Origin: JAENVU01 sp031422675
GTDB taxonomy: Bacteria > Actinomycetota > Acidimicrobiia > IMCC26256 > JAENVU01
Assembly (NCBI GenBank): GCA_031422675.1
Contig: JANPMG010000172.1
Span: forward strand, 3,076 to 67,075
Length of the DNA stretch: 64,000 bases
Direction of reading: 5' to 3'
Below the pieces are notes generated by a model. The model made no database searches, had not been told where the DNA came from, and worked only from the letters and a program-made list of their open reading frames with translations. How positions within the stretch are numbered: position 1 is the stretch's first letter; the number at the start of each line of letters is the position of its first letter. The translations under genes were made by a program, and so were the position numbers. Positions 7,816 through 15,386 of this stretch are shown piece after piece.

Positions 7816-8847
7816 GTGCACGCGGCGTTGATTACCGGTGCCGGCCTGCTCGAAGTGCGGGACTTCCCGGACCCGATCCCCGCGACGGCGGGCGTCGTGG
7901 TCGACGTCGCGTACTGCGGTGTGTGCGGCACCGACGTCCATGCCTACGCGTCCGGCCGCGCCTACACGCCCGCGATCTGTGGGCATGAGTGGACCGGCAC
8001 GATCTCTGCGGCCGGCCCATCGGTCACGCGGCTCGCCGAGGGTGACCGGGTGGTCGTGGGCGTTCCCGCGCCGTGCGGAACGTGTCCCGCCTGCTTGGCG
8101 GGCCAGACCGGTCAGTGCACCACCTGTTCGGCGTTCGCGCACGGTCGTGATCCCGGGGCGCCGCCCCACGGTGGGTTCGCGCCCCGAATTGCCGTGAGCG
8201 TCGATCGCGTGCTCGCGGCCCATCCCGACCTCGATGACGAGACGCTGGCGCAGGTCGAGCCGGTCACGGTGTCGCTGCACGCGGTCAACCGGAGTGGGCT
8301 GCGCGCGGGCGACACCGCGGTCGTGCTCGGTGCCGGTCCCGTCGGCATCACCACCATGCAATGCGCCGCGGCCGCCGGGGCCGGGCCCATCCTGGTGATC
8401 GAGCCGAGCGACACTCGCCGGGCGTTGGCGCGCGCGCTCGGCGCTAACGCCGTTGCAACGCCGGAGGCCGCGGCCGACCTGGTGAGTGAACAGACGGGTG
8501 GTCTGGGAGCAGATGTCGTCTACGAGTGTGTCGGCGGTGGCGACGCACTCGGGGCCGCGGTCGACCTCGCGCGTCGGGGTGGCTCGGTGTGCATGATCGG
8601 ATTGGGGGACACCAGCGTGTCGATTGATCCGGCCACCTGGCTGCGCAAGGAGATCACGGTCACCGCGGCCCTCGGCTACCTGCATCACGAGTTCGCGTCC
8701 GCGATGGAAATGCTCGCCGACGGCCGGGTGCGAGTCGATGCACTCCACACGTCGACCACGAACATCGAGGGGCTGGCCGCGGTGCTCGATGAACTTGCGA
8801 GCGGACGGTCGACCCAAATGAAAGTCCTCGTGAACCCCCGATGGTAG
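7816..8847 (+). CDS. Zinc-dependent alcohol dehydrogenase (MDR superfamily)
   Basis: This 343-residue medium-chain dehydrogenase has catalytic zinc ligands Cys34 (CGVCGTD) and His57-Glu58 (GHEW). The structural zinc Cys are at 87, 90, 93 and 101. The Rossmann fingerprint is VVLGAGPVGI near residue 175. The GTG at 7816 is chosen because the protein then begins VHAALITGAGLLEV like other family members; in-frame starts upstream (7759, 7789) overlap or crowd the end of the molybdoenzyme gene. The gap to that gene is 37 bases and the gap to the next is 8, so it is part of the same operon. It probably oxidises an alcohol intermediate with NAD(P)+. Confidence 0.88.
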   Translation: MHAALITGAGLLEVRDFPDPIPATAGVVVDVAYCGVCGTDVHAYASGRAYTPAICGHEWTGTISAAGPSVTRLAEGDRVVVGVPAPCGTCPACLAGQTGQCTTCSAFAHGRDPGAPPHGGFAPRIAVSVDRVLAAHPDLDDETLAQVEPVTVSLHAVNRSGLRAGDTAVVLGAGPVGITTMQCAAAAGAGPILVIEPSDTRRALARALGANAVATPEAAADLVSEQTGGLGADVVYECVGGGDALGAAVDLARRGGSVCMIGLGDTSVSIDPATWLRKEITVTAALGYLHHEFASAMEMLADGRVRVDALHTSTTNIEGLAAVLDELASGRSTQMKVLVNPRW

Positions 8848-8855
8848 GAGTTCGT

Positions 8856-9308
8856 ATGTCGACCCAAGTTCCGATCACCGACGGCCTGTTCACCGGGCCG
8901 AGAGACGCCCCCAAACTCCTCGCGAGCCGGTGCACGGAGTGCGGCAATCACATGTTCCCGGTCCAGCACGGCTGCCCGCGGTGTGGCAGCGCGTCGACCG
9001 AGACCGTCGAGCTGGGGCGGCGCGGCACGCTGTGGACTTGGACGGTGCAGTCCTACCCGCCGAAGGCCCCGCCCTTCGCAGGCAACGCAGATCCCGAAAC
9101 CTTCGAGCCCTACGGAGTTGGCTACGTCGACATCGACGGCCAACTCCTCGTTGAGGCGCGCCTCACGGTCTCGGACCCGGAGTCCCTCGAGATCGGTATG
9201 GAACTCGAGCTGGTGCTCGATCCGCTGTTCGTCAACGACGACGGCGACCAGGTGGTCACGTTTGCTTTCGCCCCTGTCGGCACGCGGTCGGAATCGAGCA
9301 CCACATGA
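8856..9308 (+). CDS. DUF35 zinc-ribbon/OB-fold protein, thiolase partner
   Basis: This 150-residue protein has a rubredoxin-like zinc ribbon (Cys26, Cys29, Cys40, Cys43) followed by an OB-fold (GTLWTWTVQSY, then YGVGYVDIDG). Such proteins bind thiolase-like enzymes; in steroid side-chain degradation a DUF35 domain is essential for the Ltp2-type aldolase. The ATG at 8856 follows TAGGAG (8845-8850). Its TGA overlaps the thiolase ATG as ATGA, which supports a stoichiometric complex with the next gene product. Confidence 0.9.
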   Translation: MSTQVPITDGLFTGPRDAPKLLASRCTECGNHMFPVQHGCPRCGSASTETVELGRRGTLWTWTVQSYPPKAPPFAGNADPETFEPYGVGYVDIDGQLLVEARLTVSDPESLEIGMELELVLDPLFVNDDGDQVVTFAFAPVGTRSESSTT

Positions 9309-10453
9309 CGGACGACGTCGCCATCGTGGGCATCGGCATCCACGAGTTCGGACGCCACGAGGGAATCGAGGGGGTCGACCAGGGCGTCATCGCGGTTCGT
9401 CGCGCGCTCGCAGACTCGGGACTGGCGTGGAGCGACATCCAGTTCGCGTTCGGAGGCAGCCAAGAAGCCGGGTCGGCCGACACGATGGTCTCCAAACTCG
9501 GACTCACCGGGTTGCAGTTCATCAACGTCGCGAACGGATGCGCGACCGGCGGATCGGCGCTGTTCTCGGCGTACAACTCGATCAAGTCCGGCGCGTTCGA
9601 CGTCGGCATGGCCGTGGGGTTCGACAAACATGAACGCGGCGCGTTCCGCGTCGACCTCAAGGCGAACGGCCTCGAAGAGTGGTACGGCGCGTCCGGCCTC
9701 GCGCTGACCACCCAGTTCTTCGGGATGAAACTCAACCGTTACATGCACGACTACGGCATCACCGCGGCCACGTTGGCGCGGGTGGCCAACAAGGCGTCGC
9801 GCAACGGAGCGCGGAGCCCGATGGCATGGCGACGCAAGGAGCTGAGCGTGGAAGAGATCAGCGAATCGCCGATGGTCTCCTACCCGCTGACTCAGTACAT
9901 GTTCTGTTCGCCGGCCGAGGGGGGCGTTGCGCTGGTGCTCTGCCGCGGTGACCGGGCGCGCGAGTTCACCGAGACGCCGATCTACCTGAAGGCGGCGGCG
10001 GTTCGCTCCCGCCGCTTCGGCTCCTTCGAGGTCATGGCGCCCCACCTCGCCGCGCAACGGGGCGACGGGCCGACGGTAGACGCGGCGAAGGCGGCATTCG
10101 AGATCGCCGGTATCGGGCCCGAGGACATCGATCTCGCGCAGCTCCAGGACACCGAGGTCGGGGCCGAGATCATGCACATGGCCGAGAACGGCTTCTGTGA
10201 GCACGGCGAGCAGGAGGAGATGATCGCGAGGGGAGAGACCGAGATCCATGGCCGCTTTCCGGTCAACACGGACGGCGGATGCTTGGCCAACGGCGAACCG
10301 GTCGGCGCGACCGGACTCCGCCAGGTCTATGAGAATGTGGTGCAGCTCCGCGGCGACGCCGGTGTGCGCCAGGTTCCCGGTGACCCCCGAGTGGCCTACA
10401 CCCATGTGTACGGATCCCCGGGGATCTCGGCCGTCACGATCCTGAACCGTTGA
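9305..10453 (+). CDS. Thiolase-like enzyme (SCP-x/Ltp2 type)
   Basis: This 382-residue thiolase-fold protein has VAIVGIGIHEFGR at the N-terminus and the nucleophile loop ANGCATGGSA with Cys79. The C-terminal loop reads HVYGSPGISAVTIL, where biosynthetic and degradative thiolases have a second Cys in a CxxGGxG motif; Tyr stands near that place. The paired DUF35 gene overlaps by four bases, as in the Ltp2-DUF35 retro-aldolase complexes of steroid side-chain cleavage and in some beta-ketothiolases. It therefore probably cleaves a CoA-linked intermediate. Its stop and the start of the next gene overlap by one base (TGATG). Confidence 0.88.
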   Translation: MTDDVAIVGIGIHEFGRHEGIEGVDQGVIAVRRALADSGLAWSDIQFAFGGSQEAGSADTMVSKLGLTGLQFINVANGCATGGSALFSAYNSIKSGAFDVGMAVGFDKHERGAFRVDLKANGLEEWYGASGLALTTQFFGMKLNRYMHDYGITAATLARVANKASRNGARSPMAWRRKELSVEEISESPMVSYPLTQYMFCSPAEGGVALVLCRGDRAREFTETPIYLKAAAVRSRRFGSFEVMAPHLAAQRGDGPTVDAAKAAFEIAGIGPEDIDLAQLQDTEVGAEIMHMAENGFCEHGEQEEMIARGETEIHGRFPVNTDGGCLANGEPVGATGLRQVYENVVQLRGDAGVRQVPGDPRVAYTHVYGSPGISAVTILNR

Positions 10454-11157
10454 TGGCCCGCGTCCGTACCGTCGACCTCGGCAGTTCCTTCCTCGTGCAG
10501 CTGGACGGGGTGTGTGAGGTCCTGCTCGTGCGTCACGGCGAACAGGAACTGGCCACCACCATGGCCGTGGCCGACGCGTTCGACGCCCCGTTGTCCGAGC
10601 TGGGTCGCCGGCAGGCCGCCGCGGTGGGCGAACGGCTGCGCGGTGTGGGTGTCAACGCCGTCTATTCCTCGACGCGGTCCCGTGCTCGCGACACGGCCCA
10701 CGCCATCGCTGCGCCCCAGGGTCTCGTGGTCACCGAGATCGACGATCTTGGCGAGATCCACCTGTGGCGCGACCTGCCCCAGGACCAGAGCCTGCTCGAT
10801 TCACTCGACCGCGACGAGTTGCGTCGGATCATGAAGGAGGGGAACCGCACCCAACGATGGGATTCCTATCCTTACGCAGAACCGCGCGATGAGTTCCGCG
10901 CTCGCGTCGTCGGGGCGATCGACGCGATCATGGTGCACCACGTCGGCGAGCGAGTGGTGGTGGCATGTCACAGCGGGGTCATCAACGGCTACATCGCTCA
11001 CGCCCTCGCGTCATCCCTCGACACCCCATGCACGCTGCATCACACCTCGATCACCACGGTGCGCTCCATGGACGACCTGCGGCGCGTCGTCCAGGTGAAC
11101 GACCACGCGCACGTGCGCACGTTCCAGACCGAACTCAACCCGATCAACGCGCTGTAG
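10453..11157 (+). CDS. Histidine phosphatase family protein
   Basis: This 234-residue member of the phosphoglycerate-mutase-like superfamily carries the RHG motif (LLVRHGEQE), whose His is phosphorylated in catalysis. Arg in SSTRSRARDTA, Glu in EIDDLGEIH and the second His in VVACHSGVING complete the site. ATG 10453 overlaps the thiolase TGA by one base. Its place between a thiolase and an acyl-CoA synthetase is unusual; it may dephosphorylate a small metabolite of the pathway, but no substrate can be inferred. Confidence 0.85.
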   Translation: MARVRTVDLGSSFLVQLDGVCEVLLVRHGEQELATTMAVADAFDAPLSELGRRQAAAVGERLRGVGVNAVYSSTRSRARDTAHAIAAPQGLVVTEIDDLGEIHLWRDLPQDQSLLDSLDRDELRRIMKEGNRTQRWDSYPYAEPRDEFRARVVGAIDAIMVHHVGERVVVACHSGVINGYIAHALASSLDTPCTLHHTSITTVRSMDDLRRVVQVNDHAHVRTFQTELNPINAL

Positions 11158-11160
11158 TCC

Positions 11161-12687
11161 GTGCCCCCGTTCTCGGCTGACCTCGCCCGCCGACGACCGC
11201 ACGAGCCCGCGCTCGTCGACGGCGCGCGCACCCTCGGCTGGGCGGAGATCGATTCCACCCTGAACCGGGTGGCGAATCGAATCCTCGATGCGGACCTCGG
11301 CCACTTGGGGCGGGTCGCAGTGTTCGCCGAGAACTCGGCCGAGACCGCGCTCGCGCATCTGGGTTGCCTGCTGGGTGGGGTGTCCACCGTTCCGGTCAAC
11401 TTTCATCTGACCGCGGCCGAGACCGCCTACATCCTCTCCGATTCCGGGACCTCGATCCTCTTCGTCGATTTGGAGACCGCCGGTCGTGGGCTCGAGGCGG
11501 CGCGGATCGCGGGGGTCGAGACAGTCATTGGCTGGGGTGGGTGCCGGAGTGGAGACATCGTCGGCTGGGACGCCTGGCTCGCTGGTGGCGCCGACCGGAA
11601 TCCACCGGGGTCGGTGCGCCCGCGGCCGAACTTGCTCTACACGTCGGGCACGACCGGCCGCCCAAAGGGCACCGAGCTGCCGCCGACGATGTTCGCGAGC
11701 GGCGACACGATGGACGAGCACCTCGAGGCCCTCACTCATGCACGCTTCGCGGACTTCGGGCCGCACCTGGTGGTCGGACCGATGTACCACACCGGTCCAC
11801 TGTCGGGGATGCGCATCCTCGTGGCGGGGACACCGTCGGTCATCCTCGGTCGCTTCGATGCCGAAGCCACTCTCGCCGCAATCGACCGCCACCGCACCCG
11901 CAGCGCGGTGATGGTTCCCACCCACTTCGTGCGGTTACTGGGCCTGGCTCACGAGGTGCGGGACCGTTATGACGTTTCGTCGATGGAGTACGTCGCCCAC
12001 ACCGGCGCCAAGTGTCCCGATGAGGTCAAACGGGCGATGATCGACTGGTGGGGGCCAGTCTTTCTCGAGGCCTACGGCGCCAGCGAGGTCGGGACCACGT
12101 GCTCGATCGACAGTGCCGACTGGCTTGCGCATCCCGGTTCGGTCGGCCGAGCCGACCCGCCGTTCGAGGCGTTGATCGTCGACGAAGCCGGCGCGCTCCT
12201 TCCGCCCAACACCGAGGGCCGGCTCTACTTTCGCGACGCGACCGGACGCGGCATCGTGTACCACAACGATGCGGAGAAGTCGGCGGACGCGCACCTCGAG
12301 CCTGGTGTGTTCACGCTCGGCGAGATGGGCCGTATCGACGACGACGGGTTCGTCTACATCACCGACCGGTTCTCGGACATGGTGGTCTCGGGCGGAGTGA
12401 ACCTCTACCCCGCAGAGGTCGAGAACTTCCTGATCGAGCACCCGGCGGTGGATGACGTGGCGTGCATCGGTATCCCGCACCCGGAGATGGGCGAGGAGAT
12501 GCGCGCTTTGGTGGTTGTGGCCGAGGGCTGTTTGCCGAGTGAAGCGGAGATTCTCGACTACTGCCGGGAACGTCTGTCGTCGTTCAAGTGTCCGCGCTCG
12601 GTCGAGTTCGTCGATGATCTGGGCCGGAGTGCGATGGGCAAGATCAGCCGCCGGGCGCTGCGGGCCCCGTACTGGCCCGCTCCGTAG
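11161..12687 (+). CDS. AMP-dependent acyl-CoA synthetase
   Basis: This 508-residue adenylate-forming enzyme activates a carboxylic acid to its CoA thioester through an acyl-AMP. The P-loop is LLYTSGTTGRPKG, the adenine-site motif is YGASEVG, the hinge region is ITDRFSDMVVSGGVNLYP, and the catalytic C-terminal Lys lies in SAMGKISRRAL. The start is GTG 11161, three bases after the preceding stop. It closes the six-gene operon, and probably loads the substrate that thiolase and DUF35 later cleave. The window's second synthetase (22021-23634) shares the SDRKIDMIISGGVNIYP-type hinge. Confidence 0.92.
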   Translation: MPPFSADLARRRPHEPALVDGARTLGWAEIDSTLNRVANRILDADLGHLGRVAVFAENSAETALAHLGCLLGGVSTVPVNFHLTAAETAYILSDSGTSILFVDLETAGRGLEAARIAGVETVIGWGGCRSGDIVGWDAWLAGGADRNPPGSVRPRPNLLYTSGTTGRPKGTELPPTMFASGDTMDEHLEALTHARFADFGPHLVVGPMYHTGPLSGMRILVAGTPSVILGRFDAEATLAAIDRHRTRSAVMVPTHFVRLLGLAHEVRDRYDVSSMEYVAHTGAKCPDEVKRAMIDWWGPVFLEAYGASEVGTTCSIDSADWLAHPGSVGRADPPFEALIVDEAGALLPPNTEGRLYFRDATGRGIVYHNDAEKSADAHLEPGVFTLGEMGRIDDDGFVYITDRFSDMVVSGGVNLYPAEVENFLIEHPAVDDVACIGIPHPEMGEEMRALVVVAEGCLPSEAEILDYCRERLSSFKCPRSVEFVDDLGRSAMGKISRRALRAPYWPAP

Positions 12688-12697
12688 GAACGCCTCC

Positions 12698-12716
12698 GAC
12701 AACTAGAGTTGTCACC
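12698..12716 (+). promoter_or_regulatory. Palindromic operator with leaderless promoter, now orphaned
   Basis: GACAACT (12698-12704), AG, AGTTGTC (12707-12713) is a perfect 16-base palindrome. It contains TAGAGT (12704-12709), a -10-like box seven bases before the GTG at 12717. This looks like a repressor-controlled leaderless promoter, but the reading frame it serves is only 39 codons long and runs toward a transposase relic. Confidence 0.5.
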
Positions 12717-12836
12717 GTGGAAATTGTGCCGAGCGCGCGCGAAAGCATGGCGTCTCCGATGACGACATCCGACAGTCCCGCCAGTTTGAGGGAACCTGAA
12801 GCGACCGATCCGCTTCGGGGATCCATTGGTAGATGA
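12717..12836 (+). pseudogene. Probable 5' stub of a disrupted gene
   Basis: A GTG placed correctly behind the promoter at 12698-12716 opens a frame of 39 codons (VEIVPSARESMASPM...) that stops at TGA 12834-12836. No family is recognisable. Just beyond it, on the other strand, lies an ISL3-type transposase remnant, so the simplest reading is that an insertion truncated a regulated gene. It might instead be a genuine short peptide; the evidence is positional only. Confidence 0.3.
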
Positions 12837-12889
12837 GGCCGACGAAACGATCGTCGAGAATATGCTTGAACTCGTGTGCCAGGCCGCTC

Positions 12890-13086
12890 GCGTGCACTCG
12901 CCGCGGTGCGGACCTCGACCATATCGAGTACGAACCCGCCGCGAACATCGGCGATCGTCGTCGCCACTGTTGGGTGTGGAACCGACCGAGGCGCACGAAC
13001 AGGGTCTCATCCAGGCCGAGTGCGGTAACGGTCCCGATCCGGCCCTGGGTCTTCGCGACGCGTTCCACGACGACATCGCACACCAA
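12890..13086 (-). pseudogene. ISL3-family transposase remnant, frameshifted
   Basis: Read on the minus strand from 13086, the frame gives RIGTVTALGLDETLFVRLGR and then FHTQQW, the DDE-domain start of ISL3-type transposases with the first catalytic Asp in LGLDETLF. At about 12965 the homology continues in another frame as ATTIADVRGGFVLDMV, so one base is missing after the TGG codon. Upstream the frame meets a stop (TAG at 13092), and downstream similarity fades by about 12890. The zinc-finger N-terminus and the catalytic C-terminus are absent. The interval 13087-13223 shows nothing else. Confidence 0.65.
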
Positions 13087-13223
13087 GACCTAGTGCCGTG
13101 GCGGGCAACGTTTGCCTCGTTGGTGACGTGACTCCGAGCCGGCGTTCGGGGACAGTCCTACACCACTGCCGGTCCCGCGGGACAGCCGCGTAGTTGAGCC
13201 AGTCTTGCCGTGCAACGTCAGGA

Positions 13224-13865
13224 TCAGCGACGGGGATCCCGGCCGTTCCAGGCGACGAGGCGGTCGATGGCGAGGGCGCCGACCGGTACGGGGACGGCCT
13301 CGGCGAACGGGATGGCGACCTCGTCGAGGCCCACGGCGGCCGAGATCTCCTCGAAGAGCGCTCGGCGGTTCTCCGCAGGCAGGATCGGGCGCGCCTGAAG
13401 CGCCGCGGTGATGACTGTGTCGTCCCAGTGGGGCTGCTGACCGGTCGCCGTCGCGAGGTCCCACGTGTGGACGGTCAGCTCGGAGAAGTAGGACGTCAGC
13501 ACTTCCGCGCCGCTCCCCTGGATCCACGGTAGTGCCATGGGTCGTTCGAGCACGGCATCGTCGCGCCACGCATCTGCGGCGCGCGTGCCCGATGTTGCCC
13601 ACGCGTCGGACCAGTCGTCGTCGGGCGCTTGGGTCTCCGTCACGGAGAAGGGATCTTCGTCGTTGCCGAGCGCGGCGATGCGGTCGAGTACGGCGACGAG
13701 GTGGCTGAGCATCGCGCGCACGTCCATCTCGGGGCACGGCGTCGGGGCGATGAGTTGGTCGGACCGGACGCCGGCGATTACCACCCTGCCGGTGGCGATG
13801 GCACGGTCGAGGATTGGCCGGGGGTCGATGAAGTGGTGCGTGGTTGAGCTGGTCGAGGTGGTCAT
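13224..13865 (-). CDS. TIGR03086 family protein (maleylpyruvate-isomerase/DinB-like fold)
   Basis: This 213-residue protein is typical of actinobacterial TIGR03086 proteins, which share the four-helix metal-binding fold of mycothiol-dependent maleylpyruvate isomerase. Visible are CPEMDVRAMLSHLVAV in helix two and ELTVHTWDLATATG, whose His residues would form the metal site. The ATG at 13865 lies 17 bases from the palindrome 13882-13912, and the frame extension further upstream is shadow of the divergent WYL gene. It may be a thiol-dependent enzyme, but no substrate is known. It is divergent from the WYL regulator, which probably controls it. Confidence 0.8.
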   Translation of the reverse strand: MTTSTSSTTHHFIDPRPILDRAIATGRVVIAGVRSDQLIAPTPCPEMDVRAMLSHLVAVLDRIAALGNDEDPFSVTETQAPDDDWSDAWATSGTRAADAWRDDAVLERPMALPWIQGSGAEVLTSYFSELTVHTWDLATATGQQPHWDDTVITAALQARPILPAENRRALFEEISAAVGLDEVAIPFAEAVPVPVGALAIDRLVAWNGRDPRR

Positions 13866-13881
13866 GCTGCCATCGTGCCAG

Positions 13882-13912
13882 ATCAAACCGGTCACGTTAT
13901 GACCGGTTTGAT
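13882..13912. promoter_or_regulatory. Perfect 13-base inverted repeat between divergent genes
   Basis: ATCAAACCGGTCA (13882-13894) and TGACCGGTTTGAT (13900-13912) are exact reverse complements with a 5-base spacer. The site lies between the TIGR03086 gene and the WYL regulator gene, where a dimeric regulator would control both. Because the right arm covers ATG 13911, the real regulator start is more likely GTG 13929. Confidence 0.7.
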
Positions 13913-13928
13913 GTGGAAGTGTCGTCGG

Positions 13929-14876
13929 GTGCGAGCTGACCGTCTGGTGGCCATCCTCCTGCTGCTCCAACGGCGCGAGCAGGTGACCGCGGCGGAGGTC
14001 GCCCAGGAGTTGGAGGTCTCCGAGCGCACCGCGCGCCGCGACCTCGACGCGCTGGCTATGGCCGGGGTGCCCGTGTACTCCATGCAGGGCCGAGGAGGCG
14101 GGTGGCGCCTGTTGGGCGGCGCTCGCACCGACCTCTCGGGGCTGACCGCGGGCGAGGCCCGCGCCCTGTTCCTGGTAGCCGGACCGGCCTCGACCGCAAC
14201 CCCGGCCGTGAAGGCCGCGCTGCGAAAGCTCGTACGCGCCCTGCCCGAACCCTTCCGGGCACATGCCGAGGCAGCAGCGACATCAGTGGTCGTAGACCCA
14301 CGACACTGGGGATCGAGCCAGGTCGAGCACCGACCACCCCGGTTTCTCGACGAGATCCAAGAGGCAGTGATCCGCGGCGTCCAGGCGCGGCTCGGCTACG
14401 TCGACCGCAAGGGCTCCGAGACCGATCGGACCGTCCACCCACTGGGTATCGTCGCCAAGGGTCCGACGTGGTACCTGGTCTCCAATACTGACGCCGGTCG
14501 ACGGACGTTCCGGATCGACCGTGTCTCGTCGGTCGAGTTGACCGACGAGCTTGCGCAACGACCCGAGGGGTTCGACCTTGCCGAGAGCTGGCGCGAGATC
14601 GCCGACGAGGTCGACCGAAAGCGCACACCGCTCGAGAGCCAGGCCGTGTGCGCTCCCGACGGGATCGGCCTGCTCCGGATGGTCCTCGGAGGCCGCCTCG
14701 AAGTTGGTGGGTCCACGCCCGACGGCCGGATCGAGATCGTGATCCGCGGCCACAACGAGTACGCCCTCGCAGGCGAACTTGCCGGGCTCATCGAATGGCT
14801 CGAGATCACCGGCCCGCAGGGGGTGCGCGACCACCTCGCCTCGATCGGCGGCGCGCTTGTTGCGCGGTACGGCTGA
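13929..14876 (+). CDS. WYL-domain transcriptional regulator (DeoR-type HTH)
   Basis: This 315-residue regulator starts VRADRLVAILLLLQ with an HTH_11 winged helix (VTAAEVAQELEVSERTARRDLDAL, residues ~20-43). The WYL domain follows at ~140-220, with PLGIVAKGPTWYLVS (WYL) and RTFRIDRVSSVE. A C-terminal WCX-like segment closes it. The GTG at 13929 follows GGAAG (13915-13919); ATGs at 13899 and 13911 would put the start inside the operator. Such proteins sense ligands through the WYL domain and bind palindromes. It probably regulates itself and the divergent TIGR03086 gene. The 223-base stretch after it, to 15099, shows no gene. Confidence 0.85.
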   Translation: MRADRLVAILLLLQRREQVTAAEVAQELEVSERTARRDLDALAMAGVPVYSMQGRGGGWRLLGGARTDLSGLTAGEARALFLVAGPASTATPAVKAALRKLVRALPEPFRAHAEAAATSVVVDPRHWGSSQVEHRPPRFLDEIQEAVIRGVQARLGYVDRKGSETDRTVHPLGIVAKGPTWYLVSNTDAGRRTFRIDRVSSVELTDELAQRPEGFDLAESWREIADEVDRKRTPLESQAVCAPDGIGLLRMVLGGRLEVGGSTPDGRIEIVIRGHNEYALAGELAGLIEWLEITGPQGVRDHLASIGGALVARYG

Positions 14877-15099
14877 GCCGGGCGCCACGCGCTCGGCGAC
14901 CTCGCATGCGCAGAAGACACGCACCGCTCCCAAGACACCGCCGCCTCGCGCAGACGCGTACGACGAGTCGGACGGCCGCCCGTCGGGCCTCATCGGTATC
15001 CCATGACGGGCTAGCTGGCGGAATGGGACACTGCCCGCAATGTGCCGTTGGAGGACAGCGCGAACGTTGCCTGGCGCGGCACAAGTTATGCGCCACCAC

Positions 15100-15216
15100 C
15101 GGATCACCCTGGGAGTCCTCCGCGGCGAGCACCGCACGTTTCACCGTCTTCGGCGTCGTGCCCCACAACTCGGCAGCAGCTCGATACGAGCCCACATCCC
15201 GATACGGAGATTTCAT
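15100..15216 (-). pseudogene. IS21-like transposase N-terminal fragment
   Basis: From ATG 15216 on the minus strand the frame reads MKSPYRDVGSYRAAAELWG then TTPKTVKRAVLAAE, a helix-turn-helix start like those of IS21-type (IstA-like) transposases. Similarity ends after about 33 codons and the rest of the open frame is low-complexity antisense. Neither a catalytic domain nor an IstB helper is present. With the ISL3 remnant at 12.9-13.1 kb it brackets the TIGR03086/WYL pair. The neighbouring bases 14877-15099 and 15217-15334 hold nothing else I can support. Confidence 0.55.
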
Positions 15217-15334
15217 GTCCATGCGTTCATCACTGATTTCACACGCTTCTGTGTCCATGGCTGTCGGGCGCCGTCAGCTGTGTTCGCCGACCCCGGTGCT
15301 GCCGCGAGGGCGAGACGGACGCGCAGCTACCCCG

Positions 15335-15356
15335 GAAGTAACCGAGCGATTAGTTT
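15335..15356 (+). promoter_or_regulatory. Second copy of the 5.6-kb operator, with -10 box
   Basis: This 22-base site matches 5586-5607 at 18 positions, including an unbroken 12-base core, AGCGATTAGTTT. The right arm again supplies TAGTTT (15351-15356) as a -10 box. Transcription would begin near 15363, leaving a short leader with the ribosome binding site GGAAGG (15373-15378) before ATG 15387. The same regulator probably controls this operon and both operons at 5.6 kb. Confidence 0.65.
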
Positions 15357-15386
15357 CTCGGAACACTTTCGCGGAAGGCAACCACC

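Noticed and set aside
12826..13131. 101-codon plus-strand frame VDEADETIVENM...
   Set aside because: It is opposite the transposase relic and has no recognisable domain; the relic's motifs explain the region better.
14877..15099. Candidate promoter or small RNA after the WYL gene
   Set aside because: No -10/-35 pair, hairpin with T-run or conserved frame could be supported.
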